This document shows, in pieces, positions 43,732 to 52,361 of a DNA stretch of 64,000 nt. The translations under genes were made by a program, and so were the position numbers. The stretch's first letter is position 1, and each line of letters starts with the position of its first letter. The stretch comes from Nitrospina sp. (GTDB taxonomy: Bacteria; Nitrospinota; Nitrospinia; Nitrospinales; VA-1): contig JABHBK010000047.1 in the NCBI GenBank assembly GCA_018673915.1, forward strand, positions 1-64,000, written 5' to 3'. Under the pieces are notes generated by a model. That model saw only the letters and a list, made by a program, of their open reading frames with translations. It was not told the DNA's origin and searched no databases.

Positions 43732-43854
43732 TCACCCCTTGGTAACCCTGCGAGGCACAAGTGCAACAAAAGAAATTCAGCACCGGGGAGGCTTTGATAC
43801 CCCTTTCATTATTTTCATGCTCCGGCGTTTCCGCCGGTTAGATTTGGAGAAGTT

Positions 43855-44523
43855 ATGAATCGCTTATCTCCGGAATTGATTCAGTCTTATGCCGGGCAAC
43901 GACGCAAAATGGTTGAAGAGCAACTCGTGGAGCGGGGGGTCAAGGACTTGCGCGTGCTGGAAGCGATGAGTCGGGTTCCACGCCACCTGTTTGCCCAGGA
44001 ATCTTTGCAGCATCGGGCCTATGGTGATGCCGCCCTGCCAATCGGGGAAAATCAGACTCTCTCCCAGCCTTATATTGTGGGAGCAATGACGGCAGCCCTT
44101 GGCCTGAAAGGTGAAGAAAGGGTGCTGGAAATTGGTACCGGCTCAGGCTATCAAACAGCCATTGTTGCGGAACTGGCCCGCCAGATATTTACCATCGAAC
44201 GTTTGAACAACCTTTCCCGAAAAGCCCAACAGATTTTGGAAGGCTTGAATTATATGAATATTGTTTTTAAGATGTTCGATGGAACTTATGGCTGGCCTGA
44301 CCAGGCACCATTTGATGCAATCCTGATCACGGCATCGGCTAAAGAAATTCCTGAATCGCTGATAAAACAATTGGGGGACGGTGGCAGGCTGGTGGCCCCG
44401 ACTGGGGATGCGGATAATCAGAAACTGGTGGTATTGACCAAAAACGGTAGCCGGGTTAATCGTCGTGAGTTGGGGGATTGCAAGTTTGTTCCGCTGATTG
44501 GGAAATACGGTTGGTCAGCGTAA
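43855..44523 (+). CDS. pcm: Protein-L-isoaspartate O-methyltransferase, 222 aa
   Basis: Repairs isoaspartyl damage with SAM. Signatures: RVPRHLFAQESLQHRAYGD, QTLSQPYIVGAMTAAL and motif I VLEIGTGSGYQTAIVAEL, then FDAILITASAKEIPESL and GGRLVAPTG. Length matches the bacterial enzyme. SD TTGGAGAAG before the ATG. Confidence 0.96.
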   Translation: MNRLSPELIQSYAGQRRKMVEEQLVERGVKDLRVLEAMSRVPRHLFAQESLQHRAYGDAALPIGENQTLSQPYIVGAMTAALGLKGEERVLEIGTGSGYQTAIVAELARQIFTIERLNNLSRKAQQILEGLNYMNIVFKMFDGTYGWPDQAPFDAILITASAKEIPESLIKQLGDGGRLVAPTGDADNQKLVVLTKNGSRVNRRELGDCKFVPLIGKYGWSA

Positions 44524-44593
44524 TGTTGGACCCAGTGAGTAAAGTTTTTATTAGCGAGCAAAAAGTTGTAAGGGTTCAAAGAGGCTTTGCATT

Positions 44594-44613
44594 ATTCCCT
44601 CTCAAGGGAGTGG
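44594..44613 (+). repeat. Dispersed 20-bp element, copy 4
   Basis: ATTCCCTCTCAAGGGAGTGG, between pcm and the phosphoribosyltransferase gene. Confidence 0.5.
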
Positions 44614-44661
44614 GCGCCTAATGGTTAATCCAGGTTTTTTTATTTTTTAGGAGGGTACGCG

Positions 44662-45204
44662 GTGTTTTCCAGAATCAAAAAGGAAGGGAATTACGTTCTC
44701 AGTTCAGGGGTCAAATCTGCTTACACCTATGAATATGGGGATCTGTCAGATGCCATGAACGAGGCCTACTGCGAGGTTCTCCTCAAAAAACTTCTTGATT
44801 GGCAAAAGCAACACGGAAAGTTCAGCGTAGTAGTGGGCTGTGAAACTCAGGGCATTCGTATTGGCCATCAATTATCCAAACTTATGAACCTGCCTTTCTA
44901 TATTATGCCGAAAAAGAGACTGGACTATGTTCAGATTGCCGCAGCAAACCATTCTCCAGAGACACATTGGTTGATTGTCGATGATATTGCCACAACGGGA
45001 CATAGCTTCATCCGAGCGGTGGATTATCTTGAGGTGGAAGAGAGGCCCGAGACCATAACCTTTGCCTGCATGATAAAACGGAATCCTGCAAACTTGGACT
45101 ATTCAGCGGTGCATGGAGATTTGGAGAAAGAGCAGTTAATGGTTCCAGATGAAAGGATGGATTTCATCGACAAGCGTCTGGTGGCTTTGTACAGCGAAGA
45201 ATGA
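44662..45204 (+). CDS. Phosphoribosyltransferase-family protein, 180 aa
   Basis: Type I PRTase fold: the PRPP-binding loop is LIVDDIATTGHSFIRAV (about residues 110-126), preceded by VVGCETQGIRIGHQLSKLMNLPF. The nucleobase partner is unclear; orotate or purine PRTase-like, or a regulatory homologue. GTG start at 44662 with AGGAGGG 8-9 bases upstream. Convergent with mltA: the two stops abut at 45204/45205. Confidence 0.8.
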   Translation: MFSRIKKEGNYVLSSGVKSAYTYEYGDLSDAMNEAYCEVLLKKLLDWQKQHGKFSVVVGCETQGIRIGHQLSKLMNLPFYIMPKKRLDYVQIAAANHSPETHWLIVDDIATTGHSFIRAVDYLEVEERPETITFACMIKRNPANLDYSAVHGDLEKEQLMVPDERMDFIDKRLVALYSEE

Positions 45205-46572
45205 TCAGCTTCTCTTGATCAGGTAATAGACTTCTCCCCGCTCATGGTAGTGACCGGCTTTGGCGCCAGCTTTTAGACCGGTTCCAAAATACAGGTCGGC
45301 CCGACCCGGCCCGCGAATAGCACTTCCGGTATCCTGATCCACCACAAATCTAGAAATGGGTTGCCAGCGTACGATTTTGTTGTTCTCATCGAGCACAGGT
45401 TTCTTGACACGGATGAAGGCCAGTCCCCCGGCTGGGTATATGGATTTATCAGTGGCAATGGAACGCCCCCCAACCAATTCTCCGCCCCCTGAACCACGAG
45501 GACCTTCATTGTTGAGGGTGAAAAAGATATAACGTTTGTTCTGATAAAGGTACTTGGAGATATCCTGTGGATTATTGAGGAAATATTTTTTAATGCCTTG
45601 CATGGAACCTTGTGAAGTCTTGATGACTCCGTCTCGAATCATTAGTTTTCCGATTCCCGTATAGGAATATTGGTTGGATCCCTGATAGCCAACTCCCTGC
45701 CGACTTCCATCAGGAAACTCAAGAACTCCGGATCCTTGAATATGAAGGAAGAATCGCTCAAGGTCATCCTTGAGCCAACCGACTTCCAGTCCCTGACCCT
45801 GTAAAGCTCCCTTACGGTCAATCTCTTCGCGGGTGAGTTTCCGCCACTTCTTATCTACATCACGTTTGCGCACTTGTTCTATTCCTGTATGGGTACCCAC
45901 CAGCTGAATTCCTGTTTTATACTCCACTTGCTGGAAGCCTCTTTCCGGCATTTTGTAGATAGGGTAGCGGTAAAGAGAGGTTCGTTCCGGGCTGGCTTGA
46001 ATGACGGGTCGGTAATAGCCGGTGAACAACATTTTTTGGCCTCCCTTTTTCCCCTTTCCGACCCGGTAGAGGAAAAATTTCTCGGTGACCTCTTTATTGA
46101 ACTCTTCAGGAGTGAGATCCTGCTTCAAAATTTTTAAAAAAGCTTCCAGGGTTTCTACAAGGCGGCTACGTGTAAGAGTGAATGTTCCTAATCGTACGGG
46201 AGTGGTGGGCTCTTGCTCGAACATGGCCTCGAGTTGGTTTTCGATAGCTTTTTCCAGAGAGCCGAGATCCAAATCGTCAGAGAACCCATTCAGGTCGACA
46301 AGTGTATCTGGAGTGTTGAATGATCCCAGTTCTTGCCCTGGTATTTTGGCGGTTTTCTTATTCTGTTCATCGGGATATAGTCTGTCTTTTCGATAGCTGA
46401 AATCTCGGTCCTTGGAGCCTTTATGATTTCCGATTTGCTCGGGGTAAGGTCTGACAGGTGAGTCAGGACCCTTGGTGGAGCAGGATGCTATTAAAAAGAA
46501 AAGACATAGAACAAAGATATGTGAGGAAAGTAAACTATTTTTGAAAAGAGACCGTTCCGGGATAAATTTCAT
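45205..46572 (-). CDS. mltA: Membrane-bound lytic murein transglycosylase A (MltA), lipoprotein, 455 aa
   Basis: Lipoprotein signal with lipobox LIASCSTK (Cys about residue 32). The MltA domain begins near LFTGYYRPVIQASPER and carries IGKLMIRDGVI and SRIYPAGG-like segments; the C-terminal 3D domain contains DQDTGSAIRGPGRADLYFGTG, with the catalytic Asp expected in this barrel. Cleaves the MurNAc-GlcNAc bond with formation of 1,6-anhydro ends. Confidence 0.92.
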   Translation of the reverse strand: MKFIPERSLFKNSLLSSHIFVLCLFFLIASCSTKGPDSPVRPYPEQIGNHKGSKDRDFSYRKDRLYPDEQNKKTAKIPGQELGSFNTPDTLVDLNGFSDDLDLGSLEKAIENQLEAMFEQEPTTPVRLGTFTLTRSRLVETLEAFLKILKQDLTPEEFNKEVTEKFFLYRVGKGKKGGQKMLFTGYYRPVIQASPERTSLYRYPIYKMPERGFQQVEYKTGIQLVGTHTGIEQVRKRDVDKKWRKLTREEIDRKGALQGQGLEVGWLKDDLERFFLHIQGSGVLEFPDGSRQGVGYQGSNQYSYTGIGKLMIRDGVIKTSQGSMQGIKKYFLNNPQDISKYLYQNKRYIFFTLNNEGPRGSGGGELVGGRSIATDKSIYPAGGLAFIRVKKPVLDENNKIVRWQPISRFVVDQDTGSAIRGPGRADLYFGTGLKAGAKAGHYHERGEVYYLIKRS

Positions 46573-46650
46573 TCTATCTTCCGATCTGAAAACTTTTAGT
46601 TCTAAAGTTCTTTAGCCGCTGCGTTTGCTGGGGTGTGTTGGGTCAAAACA

Positions 46651-47082
46651 TTACAGTTCAGCAATGGCTTCATTAGCCAGTTGGTCGCAACGTTCATTTT
46701 CCAGGTGGCCATTGTGCCCTTTCACCCATTTCCAGGTTATGGTGTGGCGCTGAGACAACTTTTGCAGCTCTTGCCAAAGTTCCTGGTTTTTTACGGGTTG
46801 GCGTGACGCTGTTTTCCATCCATTGCGAATCCAACCTTTCATCCATTCAGTCATTCCCTTTACGACATATTGTGAATCGGTCGTTAATTTAATCTCACTG
46901 GATTCCTGCAGTTGTTTCAGGGCGACAATGGCGGCGGTCATCTCCATAATATTGTTGGTGGTTTGGGGATGAGCTCCCTTGATTTCTATATCGTCACCAT
47001 TTTGCCTGATGATGCACCCATAACCGCCGGGACCCGGATTGCCTTTGCAGCCCCCATCGGTAAAAATTTCAACTTTATTCAT
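46651..47082 (-). CDS. rnhA: Ribonuclease HI, 143 aa
   Basis: Removes RNA from RNA-DNA hybrids. The DEDD catalytic set is present: D9 (IFTDGGCKGNPGPGGYG), E47 (NNIMEMTA), D69 (LTTDSQYVVKG) and D133 (NERCDQLANEA), with the handle region KGWIRNGWKTASRQPVKN. Full length. Same strand as mltA, separated by 78 bases. Confidence 0.96.
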   Translation of the reverse strand: MNKVEIFTDGGCKGNPGPGGYGCIIRQNGDDIEIKGAHPQTTNNIMEMTAAIVALKQLQESSEIKLTTDSQYVVKGMTEWMKGWIRNGWKTASRQPVKNQELWQELQKLSQRHTITWKWVKGHNGHLENERCDQLANEAIAEL

Positions 47083-47299
47083 GCTTCCTGTTCTTAAAAA
47101 GAGATGTAATATTCGTTCCAGGTATTGATCTGAGAAGGATTGGAACTCCTTATTGTTTGGCCTAAAGCTAACTGATCATACTATAACACATTCTTTTTAT
47201 TGAGGAAATTTGATTATGGCTATTTTTTGTTGATTCTTCAAAAGGGGTGAGCGAAAAGCTGTGATAGATTGTTTAAAGTTTTTTTGTGGGGGGGGTGTT

Positions 47300-47821
47300 A
47301 TGGAAAAAAGAAAATCAGAGACTTCATCAGGGAAAGTGGATCTGACCCGAGCCTCTTTTCAATGTATGGATGCGATTGAGATCAGCCTCCATATTGAAAA
47401 GGAAGGTTTATTTTTTTATGAGTCGGCGGGGAAGAAGATTCAGAATTCACAAGTCAGGGATATGTTTTCCAGTTTAGCGGATGAGGAAAGAGAGCATATC
47501 CAAACCTTGCAAGAAAAAGCCAGGTTTTTGCAGCCTGCTATTGCCAGCCGTAACCGGTCCCAAGAGCATTTGCAGCTTTTTATAAGGGAAGAGCTGAAGG
47601 GAAAAATTTTTCCTGACTTGAAAGATCCTAAGACGCAAAATATTCAAAGTGACAAGCAGGCTCTCGAATTGGGAATTGAATCGGAAAAAAGATCTATTGA
47701 AATCTTGCAGGGATTACTGGGAATAGAGCGAAAGCTGGATGTGAAGGCTATCTTCTCGCATTTGCTGGTTGAGGAGAAAAAGCATCTTGCCTTGCTGGAA
47801 GATTTGAAAAAGGAACTCTAA
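47300..47821 (+). CDS. Rubrerythrin/ferritin-like di-iron protein, 173 aa
   Basis: Four-helix bundle with two ExxH motifs (LADEEREHIQTL and LVEEKKHLALLE) and paired glutamates in HIEKEGLFFYESAGKK and GIESEKRSIEILQ. No rubredoxin domain is attached, so it is an erythrin-like peroxide or iron-handling protein. The ATG at 47300 is preferred to GTG 47261. Divergent from rnhA. Confidence 0.82.
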   Translation: MEKRKSETSSGKVDLTRASFQCMDAIEISLHIEKEGLFFYESAGKKIQNSQVRDMFSSLADEEREHIQTLQEKARFLQPAIASRNRSQEHLQLFIREELKGKIFPDLKDPKTQNIQSDKQALELGIESEKRSIEILQGLLGIERKLDVKAIFSHLLVEEKKHLALLEDLKKEL

Positions 47822-47907
47822 TCAGGTCTGTACTCATCAGGGTAAAGGTTTTCTAATCCTTGTCGATGTTGACCGGCTTGCAGGAATTGTCGAAAACTTT
47901 CAGTCAT
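47818..47907 (-). CDS. Candidate 29-aa small protein
   Basis: ATG at 47907, reads MTESFRQFLQAGQHRQGLEN then LYPDEYRPD, with TAG at 47818-47820 sharing bases with the stop of the ferritin-like gene. GGAGG lies 14 bases upstream, rather far for an SD. Composition is protein-like with an amphipathic helix. Could be a real micro-protein or the 3' end of a decayed gene; an in-frame stop directly precedes the ATG. Not recognised. Confidence 0.35.
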   Translation of the reverse strand: MTESFRQFLQAGQHRQGLENLYPDEYRPD

Positions 47908-48096
47908 TTAGGGCAATATATCCTCCAAAAGCCAATTAAACTAAGGTTTAGGGGCTTTAATTAGGTGGTGGTCAGGAGGATTATGTTGGGCTGGATTTGA
48001 AGATTTGAGGATTGTGCTTACGGGAAGGATGGGGTCGGGATATACTGGGTAGTCAGGATGCATGAAGAAGGCCTAAGCTATTTTAGTCATTAAGGT

Positions 48097-48125
48097 TTGA
48101 CAACTTTTTTAGGCTGGTTTATTAT
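48097..48125 (+). promoter_or_regulatory. Sigma70-type promoter of the 2-oxoacid oxidoreductase operon
   Basis: TTGACA (48097-48102), 17-base spacer, TATTAT (48120-48125), about 48 bases before the start codon of the first subunit. The remainder of the 350-base upstream spacer shows no other feature apart from the small ORF near 47.9 kb. Confidence 0.7.
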
Positions 48126-48172
48126 TAGATTCTTTTTCTCAAAATTTAACTTACAGCCGAAGGATTATCCGA

Positions 48173-48814
48173 ATGAGTCATTACGAGGTAAAAGCTGGGC
48201 CGGAGGCATTTTTACCTCCCGCTGCTGCAACTATGGGAAACGTATTGCCTGATCCAGGGGAAGCACATATTGAAGGAAGAATTGTCCCCGAAGAAGAGGC
48301 TTATGAATATTGTGCGAGGAAACTGTTAGAAGCGAAGGTTCCAACTATTTTCCCCGGACCTCTAGTGCTTTGGAAATGGAACGATCACGTAGCAGAAAAG
48401 GCAACCGCCATTCGTGAGTTGGCCAACGCCGTTCCTATGAGATTGATACCGATGGCGGATTATCGGCCTAAGTATCCCAAGATTGATGCTGCGGTGGAAA
48501 TTAACCCCAATCATCCAAACCTGACTATCTGGCACAACAAGATAGACGTTTGTATATTTGTCGGTGTGCATTGCCACCAGGCAAATTTAGCTTTGAAAAT
48601 GATTCGTGCAGCTACGGATTGTTACACGATAGCCATGTGCGCACAGGCGGGGCATGAAGATGCATGTTTGTCTTTCCGTGATGCCACCCCTGAAAAAATT
48701 AGGACACTCATTAAAGCAGTAGAAAAACTGAAATCAGAAGGCGTCAAGTCACAAGCCAATGATTTCACCCAGTTTAAGATGGATAGGACAGGGCTAATAG
48801 TAAAGCCTTCATAA
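48173..48814 (+). CDS. 2-oxoacid:ferredoxin oxidoreductase epsilon-like subunit (ForE/PorE type), 213 aa
   Basis: Resembles the CODH/acetyl-CoA-synthase epsilon subunit fold (DHS-like NAD/FAD-type domain): KVPTIFPGPLVLWKWNDHV, IWHNKIDVCIFVGVHCHQANLALK and a C-terminal PEKIRTLIKAVEKL. In the five-subunit oxidoreductases of Hydrogenobacter and of Nitrospira/Nitrospina this subunit accompanies the alpha, beta, gamma and delta chains; its role is unsettled. First gene of the operon E-A-B-G-D. Four Cys occur but no Fe-S spacing is seen. Expected to be cytosolic. Confidence 0.75.
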   Translation: MSHYEVKAGPEAFLPPAAATMGNVLPDPGEAHIEGRIVPEEEAYEYCARKLLEAKVPTIFPGPLVLWKWNDHVAEKATAIRELANAVPMRLIPMADYRPKYPKIDAAVEINPNHPNLTIWHNKIDVCIFVGVHCHQANLALKMIRAATDCYTIAMCAQAGHEDACLSFRDATPEKIRTLIKAVEKLKSEGVKSQANDFTQFKMDRTGLIVKPS

Positions 48815-48884
48815 AGAAGGTTTGAATTATATATCACCAAAATTTTTTCTAATACCAAACACTCTTTGATACGGGAGTAAATTT

Positions 48885-50111
48885 ATGAATAAATCAGTGG
48901 AGCTTAAAAATAAAAGAATCATAGCTTCGCAGCACGTGAAGTTGGGCCAGAAAAACAGGAAGGGCCAAACCTATACAGATGTTAACGATATTTTTTATAA
49001 GGCTGAATCAACACCAAGTTTTCTGACCGGCAGTGAGGTCATTAAAGAGGCTATTCGGCGCGCAAGCGTGGGGTCTATGGTTGCTTACCCGATCACACCG
49101 CAAAGTGAAGCGGCGGCTTTGATCGGTGAGCTTTTTGCTGAAGACTACCTGGATGAATATTTCCGTGGTGAAAGTGAGTTTGCGGTTATGGGCCAATGTG
49201 CTGGTGCTGCTTTCGGCGGACATCGCGTATACACAACCACAGCTGGACCAGGAACACTTCGGGCAATGGAAAACTTCCCCATGTGGGCGGGGTCCCGTTT
49301 GCCGATTCAGGTTTGTGTGACTTGTCGGGGAATCAACTCTCCTTTGAGCATTCAACCCGATACGATGGAAATGCATTATCTGCTGGAAACCGGAATGCTG
49401 GTTTGGCATGCAGAGACCGCGCAGGATTTGTTTGACTATACATTAAAGGGATTCATTGTTGCGGAACAGCCTGATGTGCATGTCCCGATTGCGATTTGCT
49501 GTGACGGTTTTTTCGTGACTCACACCAAGGATACGGTAAACATGACTCCTGAAGACTTGTGTCTGACACCTTATGATCCTTATAAGGCGCCGGTTCCGTG
49601 TCTTGATATGGAGACGGCTCCGATTCGAATGATGCGTGACCCATTCGTAATGAAATCGAATTATATTAATTATTCAACGCATGCCTCTTGGCAACAGGAA
49701 ATCAAGGCGGCGATTGAGCGTTCCAGAAAACATACCGTTCCGCTACTGGATGGCTTGATTGATGAGGAGAACACGGATCGGGAAGTTCTGGTAGTTACTT
49801 CCGGAACGGCTGTTTCCCAGAGTCGTGAAGCGATTCGATTGTTGGAACAAGAAGGTATTAAAGTTGGACTGGTTAAAATCAAAACCATTCGTCCTTTCCC
49901 ATTTGAAGAGATCAAGCGGGCAACGAAGAATGCTAAACATATTTTTGTTCCAGAATTTAATGTGGGCGGTTGGTTGGCTCGTGAGATTAAATCGACCATT
50001 CAAAACAACGAGCGGGTTTATGTTGGACCTCATGTTGCCGGTGGAATGACCATGCCTTCTGAGGTTATTGCGTTAGAGATTAAAAATCACTTGAAAGCAA
50101 GTGGCCAATAG
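48885..50111 (+). CDS. 2-oxoacid:ferredoxin oxidoreductase alpha subunit, 408 aa
   Basis: Pyrimidine/transketolase-like alpha chain: LTGSEVIKEAIRRASVGSMVAYPITPQSEAA near residue 45-75, FAVMGQCAGAAFGGHRVYTTTAGPGTLRAMEN, DGFFVTHTKDTV and, after residue 285, a transketolase C-terminal domain (EVLVVTSGTAVSQSREAI). It supplies part of the TPP site with the beta chain. The DGFFVTHT block favours pyruvate as substrate, but pyruvate and 2-oxoglutarate forms of this family are close, so I leave the substrate open. SD GGGAG 8-9 bases upstream. Confidence 0.9.
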   Translation: MNKSVELKNKRIIASQHVKLGQKNRKGQTYTDVNDIFYKAESTPSFLTGSEVIKEAIRRASVGSMVAYPITPQSEAAALIGELFAEDYLDEYFRGESEFAVMGQCAGAAFGGHRVYTTTAGPGTLRAMENFPMWAGSRLPIQVCVTCRGINSPLSIQPDTMEMHYLLETGMLVWHAETAQDLFDYTLKGFIVAEQPDVHVPIAICCDGFFVTHTKDTVNMTPEDLCLTPYDPYKAPVPCLDMETAPIRMMRDPFVMKSNYINYSTHASWQQEIKAAIERSRKHTVPLLDGLIDEENTDREVLVVTSGTAVSQSREAIRLLEQEGIKVGLVKIKTIRPFPFEEIKRATKNAKHIFVPEFNVGGWLAREIKSTIQNNERVYVGPHVAGGMTMPSEVIALEIKNHLKASGQ

Positions 50112-50193
50112 ATTGCTTTCAAATTAGCTGATTAATTGTAGTTTTAATTGTAGACATTTTCCCGATCAGGGAATAAAAAATAAAGGGGAATTT

Positions 50194-51102
50194 ATGAGCA
50201 AGGAAAAGATTGCTATATGTGAAGATCTGGCGGACATCATGCCTCCGGAGTATCACGAGTTGGTTGAGTCTGCGACGTTTGGTAATCAAGACCGTGGTTG
50301 GAAAGACATTGGTTCTTCTAAAGAATTGATCGAGCAACATTCATTGTGTGCGGGTTGTCCTGAATCCATTGCTTTCCGTTATATCCTGGCTAGTTTACCG
50401 GCTCCGGAAAATACGGTATTTGTGGGTTCCACAGGTTGTACCAGTTTGGTGTTCCCTCATGTTGCGGTACAAAACATCCATTCTTTATTTGGTAACCAGA
50501 ATGCGATTGCTTCTGGTTTAAAAAGAGCGTTGAAATGTCGTTTCCCAGATATTGAAAAAGATGTTGTGGTTTTGGCCGGTGACGGCGCTACCGTAGACAT
50601 TGGCTTGGACATGACCATGCAGTCCTGGTTTCGTCAGGAAAAATTCACCACCATCTGTTTTGACAACGAGCTTTACGCGAACACCGGTGGTCAGGAAAGT
50701 GGCCTGATGCAAAAAGGCTTTGTTGCCAAAATGGCTCCGAAAGGCAAGAACTTTGAGAAAGTGCGCCTGGCGGAAATTGCCCGGGAATCAGGCTGTGCCT
50801 ATGTTGCCGTGTTGACGGTCAGCAAACCCAACCGGGTAGAACAGGCCATTAAAAATGCTGTTCTTGTTGCTCGGGAAGTAGGTCCTACATTTGTTCAGCT
50901 TTATACTCCGTGTATTCTTGAGATCGGCAAACAGAGCATGGAAGGTTTGGATGAAATGAAAGACGCCGAAAGCATTGGTGGTCGGTTCGTCCAGAAGGAA
51001 TATATAACTGATGAAGCCCAGAAGTTGCTGGATTCCATCAAAGAAGAAACCAAGGCTAGAAAAAAAGCGGCTAAAGAAGCTAAAAAGTCGGTAAACGCTT
51101 AA
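50194..51102 (+). CDS. 2-oxoacid:ferredoxin oxidoreductase beta subunit, 302 aa
   Basis: TPP-binding chain. HSLCAGCPES (C52, C55) is the start of the Fe-S cluster region; the TPP motif runs from GDG (129-131) in VVVLAGDGATVDIG to the N158 region FDNELYANTGGQESG. A further Cys in GCTSLVF and in RESGCAYVAVL may complete the 4Fe-4S site. Catalyses CoA-dependent oxidative decarboxylation, or the reverse with reduced ferredoxin. Lys/Ala-rich C-terminal tail. Tight coupling with gamma (21 bases). Confidence 0.93.
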   Translation: MSKEKIAICEDLADIMPPEYHELVESATFGNQDRGWKDIGSSKELIEQHSLCAGCPESIAFRYILASLPAPENTVFVGSTGCTSLVFPHVAVQNIHSLFGNQNAIASGLKRALKCRFPDIEKDVVVLAGDGATVDIGLDMTMQSWFRQEKFTTICFDNELYANTGGQESGLMQKGFVAKMAPKGKNFEKVRLAEIARESGCAYVAVLTVSKPNRVEQAIKNAVLVAREVGPTFVQLYTPCILEIGKQSMEGLDEMKDAESIGGRFVQKEYITDEAQKLLDSIKEETKARKKAAKEAKKSVNA

Positions 51103-51123
51103 AGAAATAGGAGTGGAAATATT

Positions 51124-51810
51124 ATGAGCAGGATGAATATTCGTATTTCGGGTTTGGGTGGTCAAGGTGCTGTTACTGCCGCTCACCTTCTGGCCATGGC
51201 CGCTAATAGAGATGGAAAGTTTTCCATTTCTAATCCGTTTTTTGGTGCTGAAAAACGAATGGCACCTGCAGAAAGTTATTGCCGAGTGGGATCAGAACGC
51301 ATCTATGATCGGGGTGAGCTGGTTTATCCGGATGTCATAATGGTATTTCACCCGCAGGTAATCACCATGCAGAAAAGCTATACAGCGCCATTCTATTCTG
51401 GGATTCAGGAAAACGGCCTGATTATTATCAATACTCCATCGGATCTGCTGACAGAAGAAGATCGTAAGCGTCTGGAGGATTTGAATGTCAATGTGTTTAA
51501 CCATGACGCGACCAAGCTGGCCTTGGAGATTGGTAAAACAGAGCTGTCTACTAATATGGCGATGATCGGAGCTTGCGCCGGAGTGACCAAGATAGTAAGT
51601 TTAAAAGCCTTAGAGGGGGCGCTTCAGGAGCGGTTTGGGAAGAAGTTTGTTGCTTCTGGCGGTACGGCATCCCTTGATGAAGCCATTAAAAAGAAATACA
51701 AGAAGAAAAATGACCTGCTTAAGGCTAATATGGATTGTATTACTGAGTCTTATACTTTGTCAGAAGGATGGGCCGAGAAACAGGAAAATATGAAACTGGT
51801 AAGCGTTTAA
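51124..51810 (+). CDS. 2-oxoacid:ferredoxin oxidoreductase gamma subunit, 228 aa
   Basis: Gamma chain (POR/KOR family): RISGLGGQGAVTAAHLLAMAA at the N-terminus, NPFFGAEKRMAPAESYCRVG, IINTPSDLL and NMAMIGACAGVTKIVSLKALEGAL. It forms the domain that contacts CoA and completes the catalytic unit. SD GGAG 9-12 bases before the ATG. Followed by a 119-base spacer with a hairpin before the ferredoxin-like subunit. Confidence 0.93.
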   Translation: MSRMNIRISGLGGQGAVTAAHLLAMAANRDGKFSISNPFFGAEKRMAPAESYCRVGSERIYDRGELVYPDVIMVFHPQVITMQKSYTAPFYSGIQENGLIIINTPSDLLTEEDRKRLEDLNVNVFNHDATKLALEIGKTELSTNMAMIGACAGVTKIVSLKALEGALQERFGKKFVASGGTASLDEAIKKKYKKKNDLLKANMDCITESYTLSEGWAEKQENMKLVSV

Positions 51811-51876
51811 TTCAACAAAGATAGTTGATGGTGCTTGGATATTAACGCTTTTCAAAAGTGCGACAAGCTGCGGGGA

Positions 51877-51903
51877 ATTAAACCCCCACTTGTGGGGTTT
51901 AAT
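51877..51903 (+). promoter_or_regulatory. Intercistronic hairpin before the delta subunit gene
   Basis: 10-bp stem ATTAAACCCC/GGGGTTTAAT with a 7-base loop and no T-tract. Located between gamma and delta genes. It may be an RNA-processing or mRNA-stability element that sets the amount of the ferredoxin-like subunit, or a leaky terminator. Confidence 0.45.
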
Positions 51904-51929
51904 CATTCAAAGATTAGGAGATTTTCCAA

Positions 51930-52211
51930 GTGTATAACGTAGCGTGGGTAGATAACAATAAATGTATCGCTGAAAAGGGTTGCCGACTGTGCATCATGTA
52001 TTGTCCTGAAGCGGACTGTATCATGCTGGATGAAAAGACCACTAAGGCCATTGTCATTGAGCCTCGCTGTAAGGGTTGTGACTTGTGCAAAGTTGTATGC
52101 AGTACTCATAATGCTATTACCATGTTCCCGGTTGATGCGACAACGGGTAAGGTTATTATGGGTGGCGATGAATCTGAAACCGCAGGGTTGGGTCAAGCTT
52201 ACTCCGGTTAG
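51930..52211 (+). CDS. 2-oxoacid:ferredoxin oxidoreductase delta (2x4Fe-4S) subunit, 93 aa
   Basis: Ferredoxin-like chain with two cluster-binding motifs: NNKCIAEKGCRLCIMYCPE (first cluster, unusual C-x5-C start) and RCKGCDLCKVVCST (second, CxxCxxCxxxC). Passes electrons between the catalytic subunits and ferredoxin. GTG start at 51930 supported by AGGAG 11 bases upstream. Last gene of the operon, ended by a strong terminator. Confidence 0.9.
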   Translation: MYNVAWVDNNKCIAEKGCRLCIMYCPEADCIMLDEKTTKAIVIEPRCKGCDLCKVVCSTHNAITMFPVDATTGKVIMGGDESETAGLGQAYSG

Positions 52212-52228
52212 ATTGTTTAAAAAATTCA

Positions 52229-52260
52229 AACCCATGGCTTTTATAGCCATGGGTTTTTTT
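52229..52260 (+). terminator. Strong intrinsic terminator of the oxidoreductase operon
   Basis: Perfect 11-bp stem AACCCATGGCT/AGCCATGGGTT, loop TTTAT, then a run of T. Lies 17 bases after the delta stop. Confidence 0.9.
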
Positions 52261-52361
52261 TATTTGAAGCCATTAATTTTGTTTTTTTAGAACCTCTGTA
52301 ATAATTTTTCATCTAATAGTCAGACCGGAATCTACTTAAACATTAACTGGGATCTTTTATT

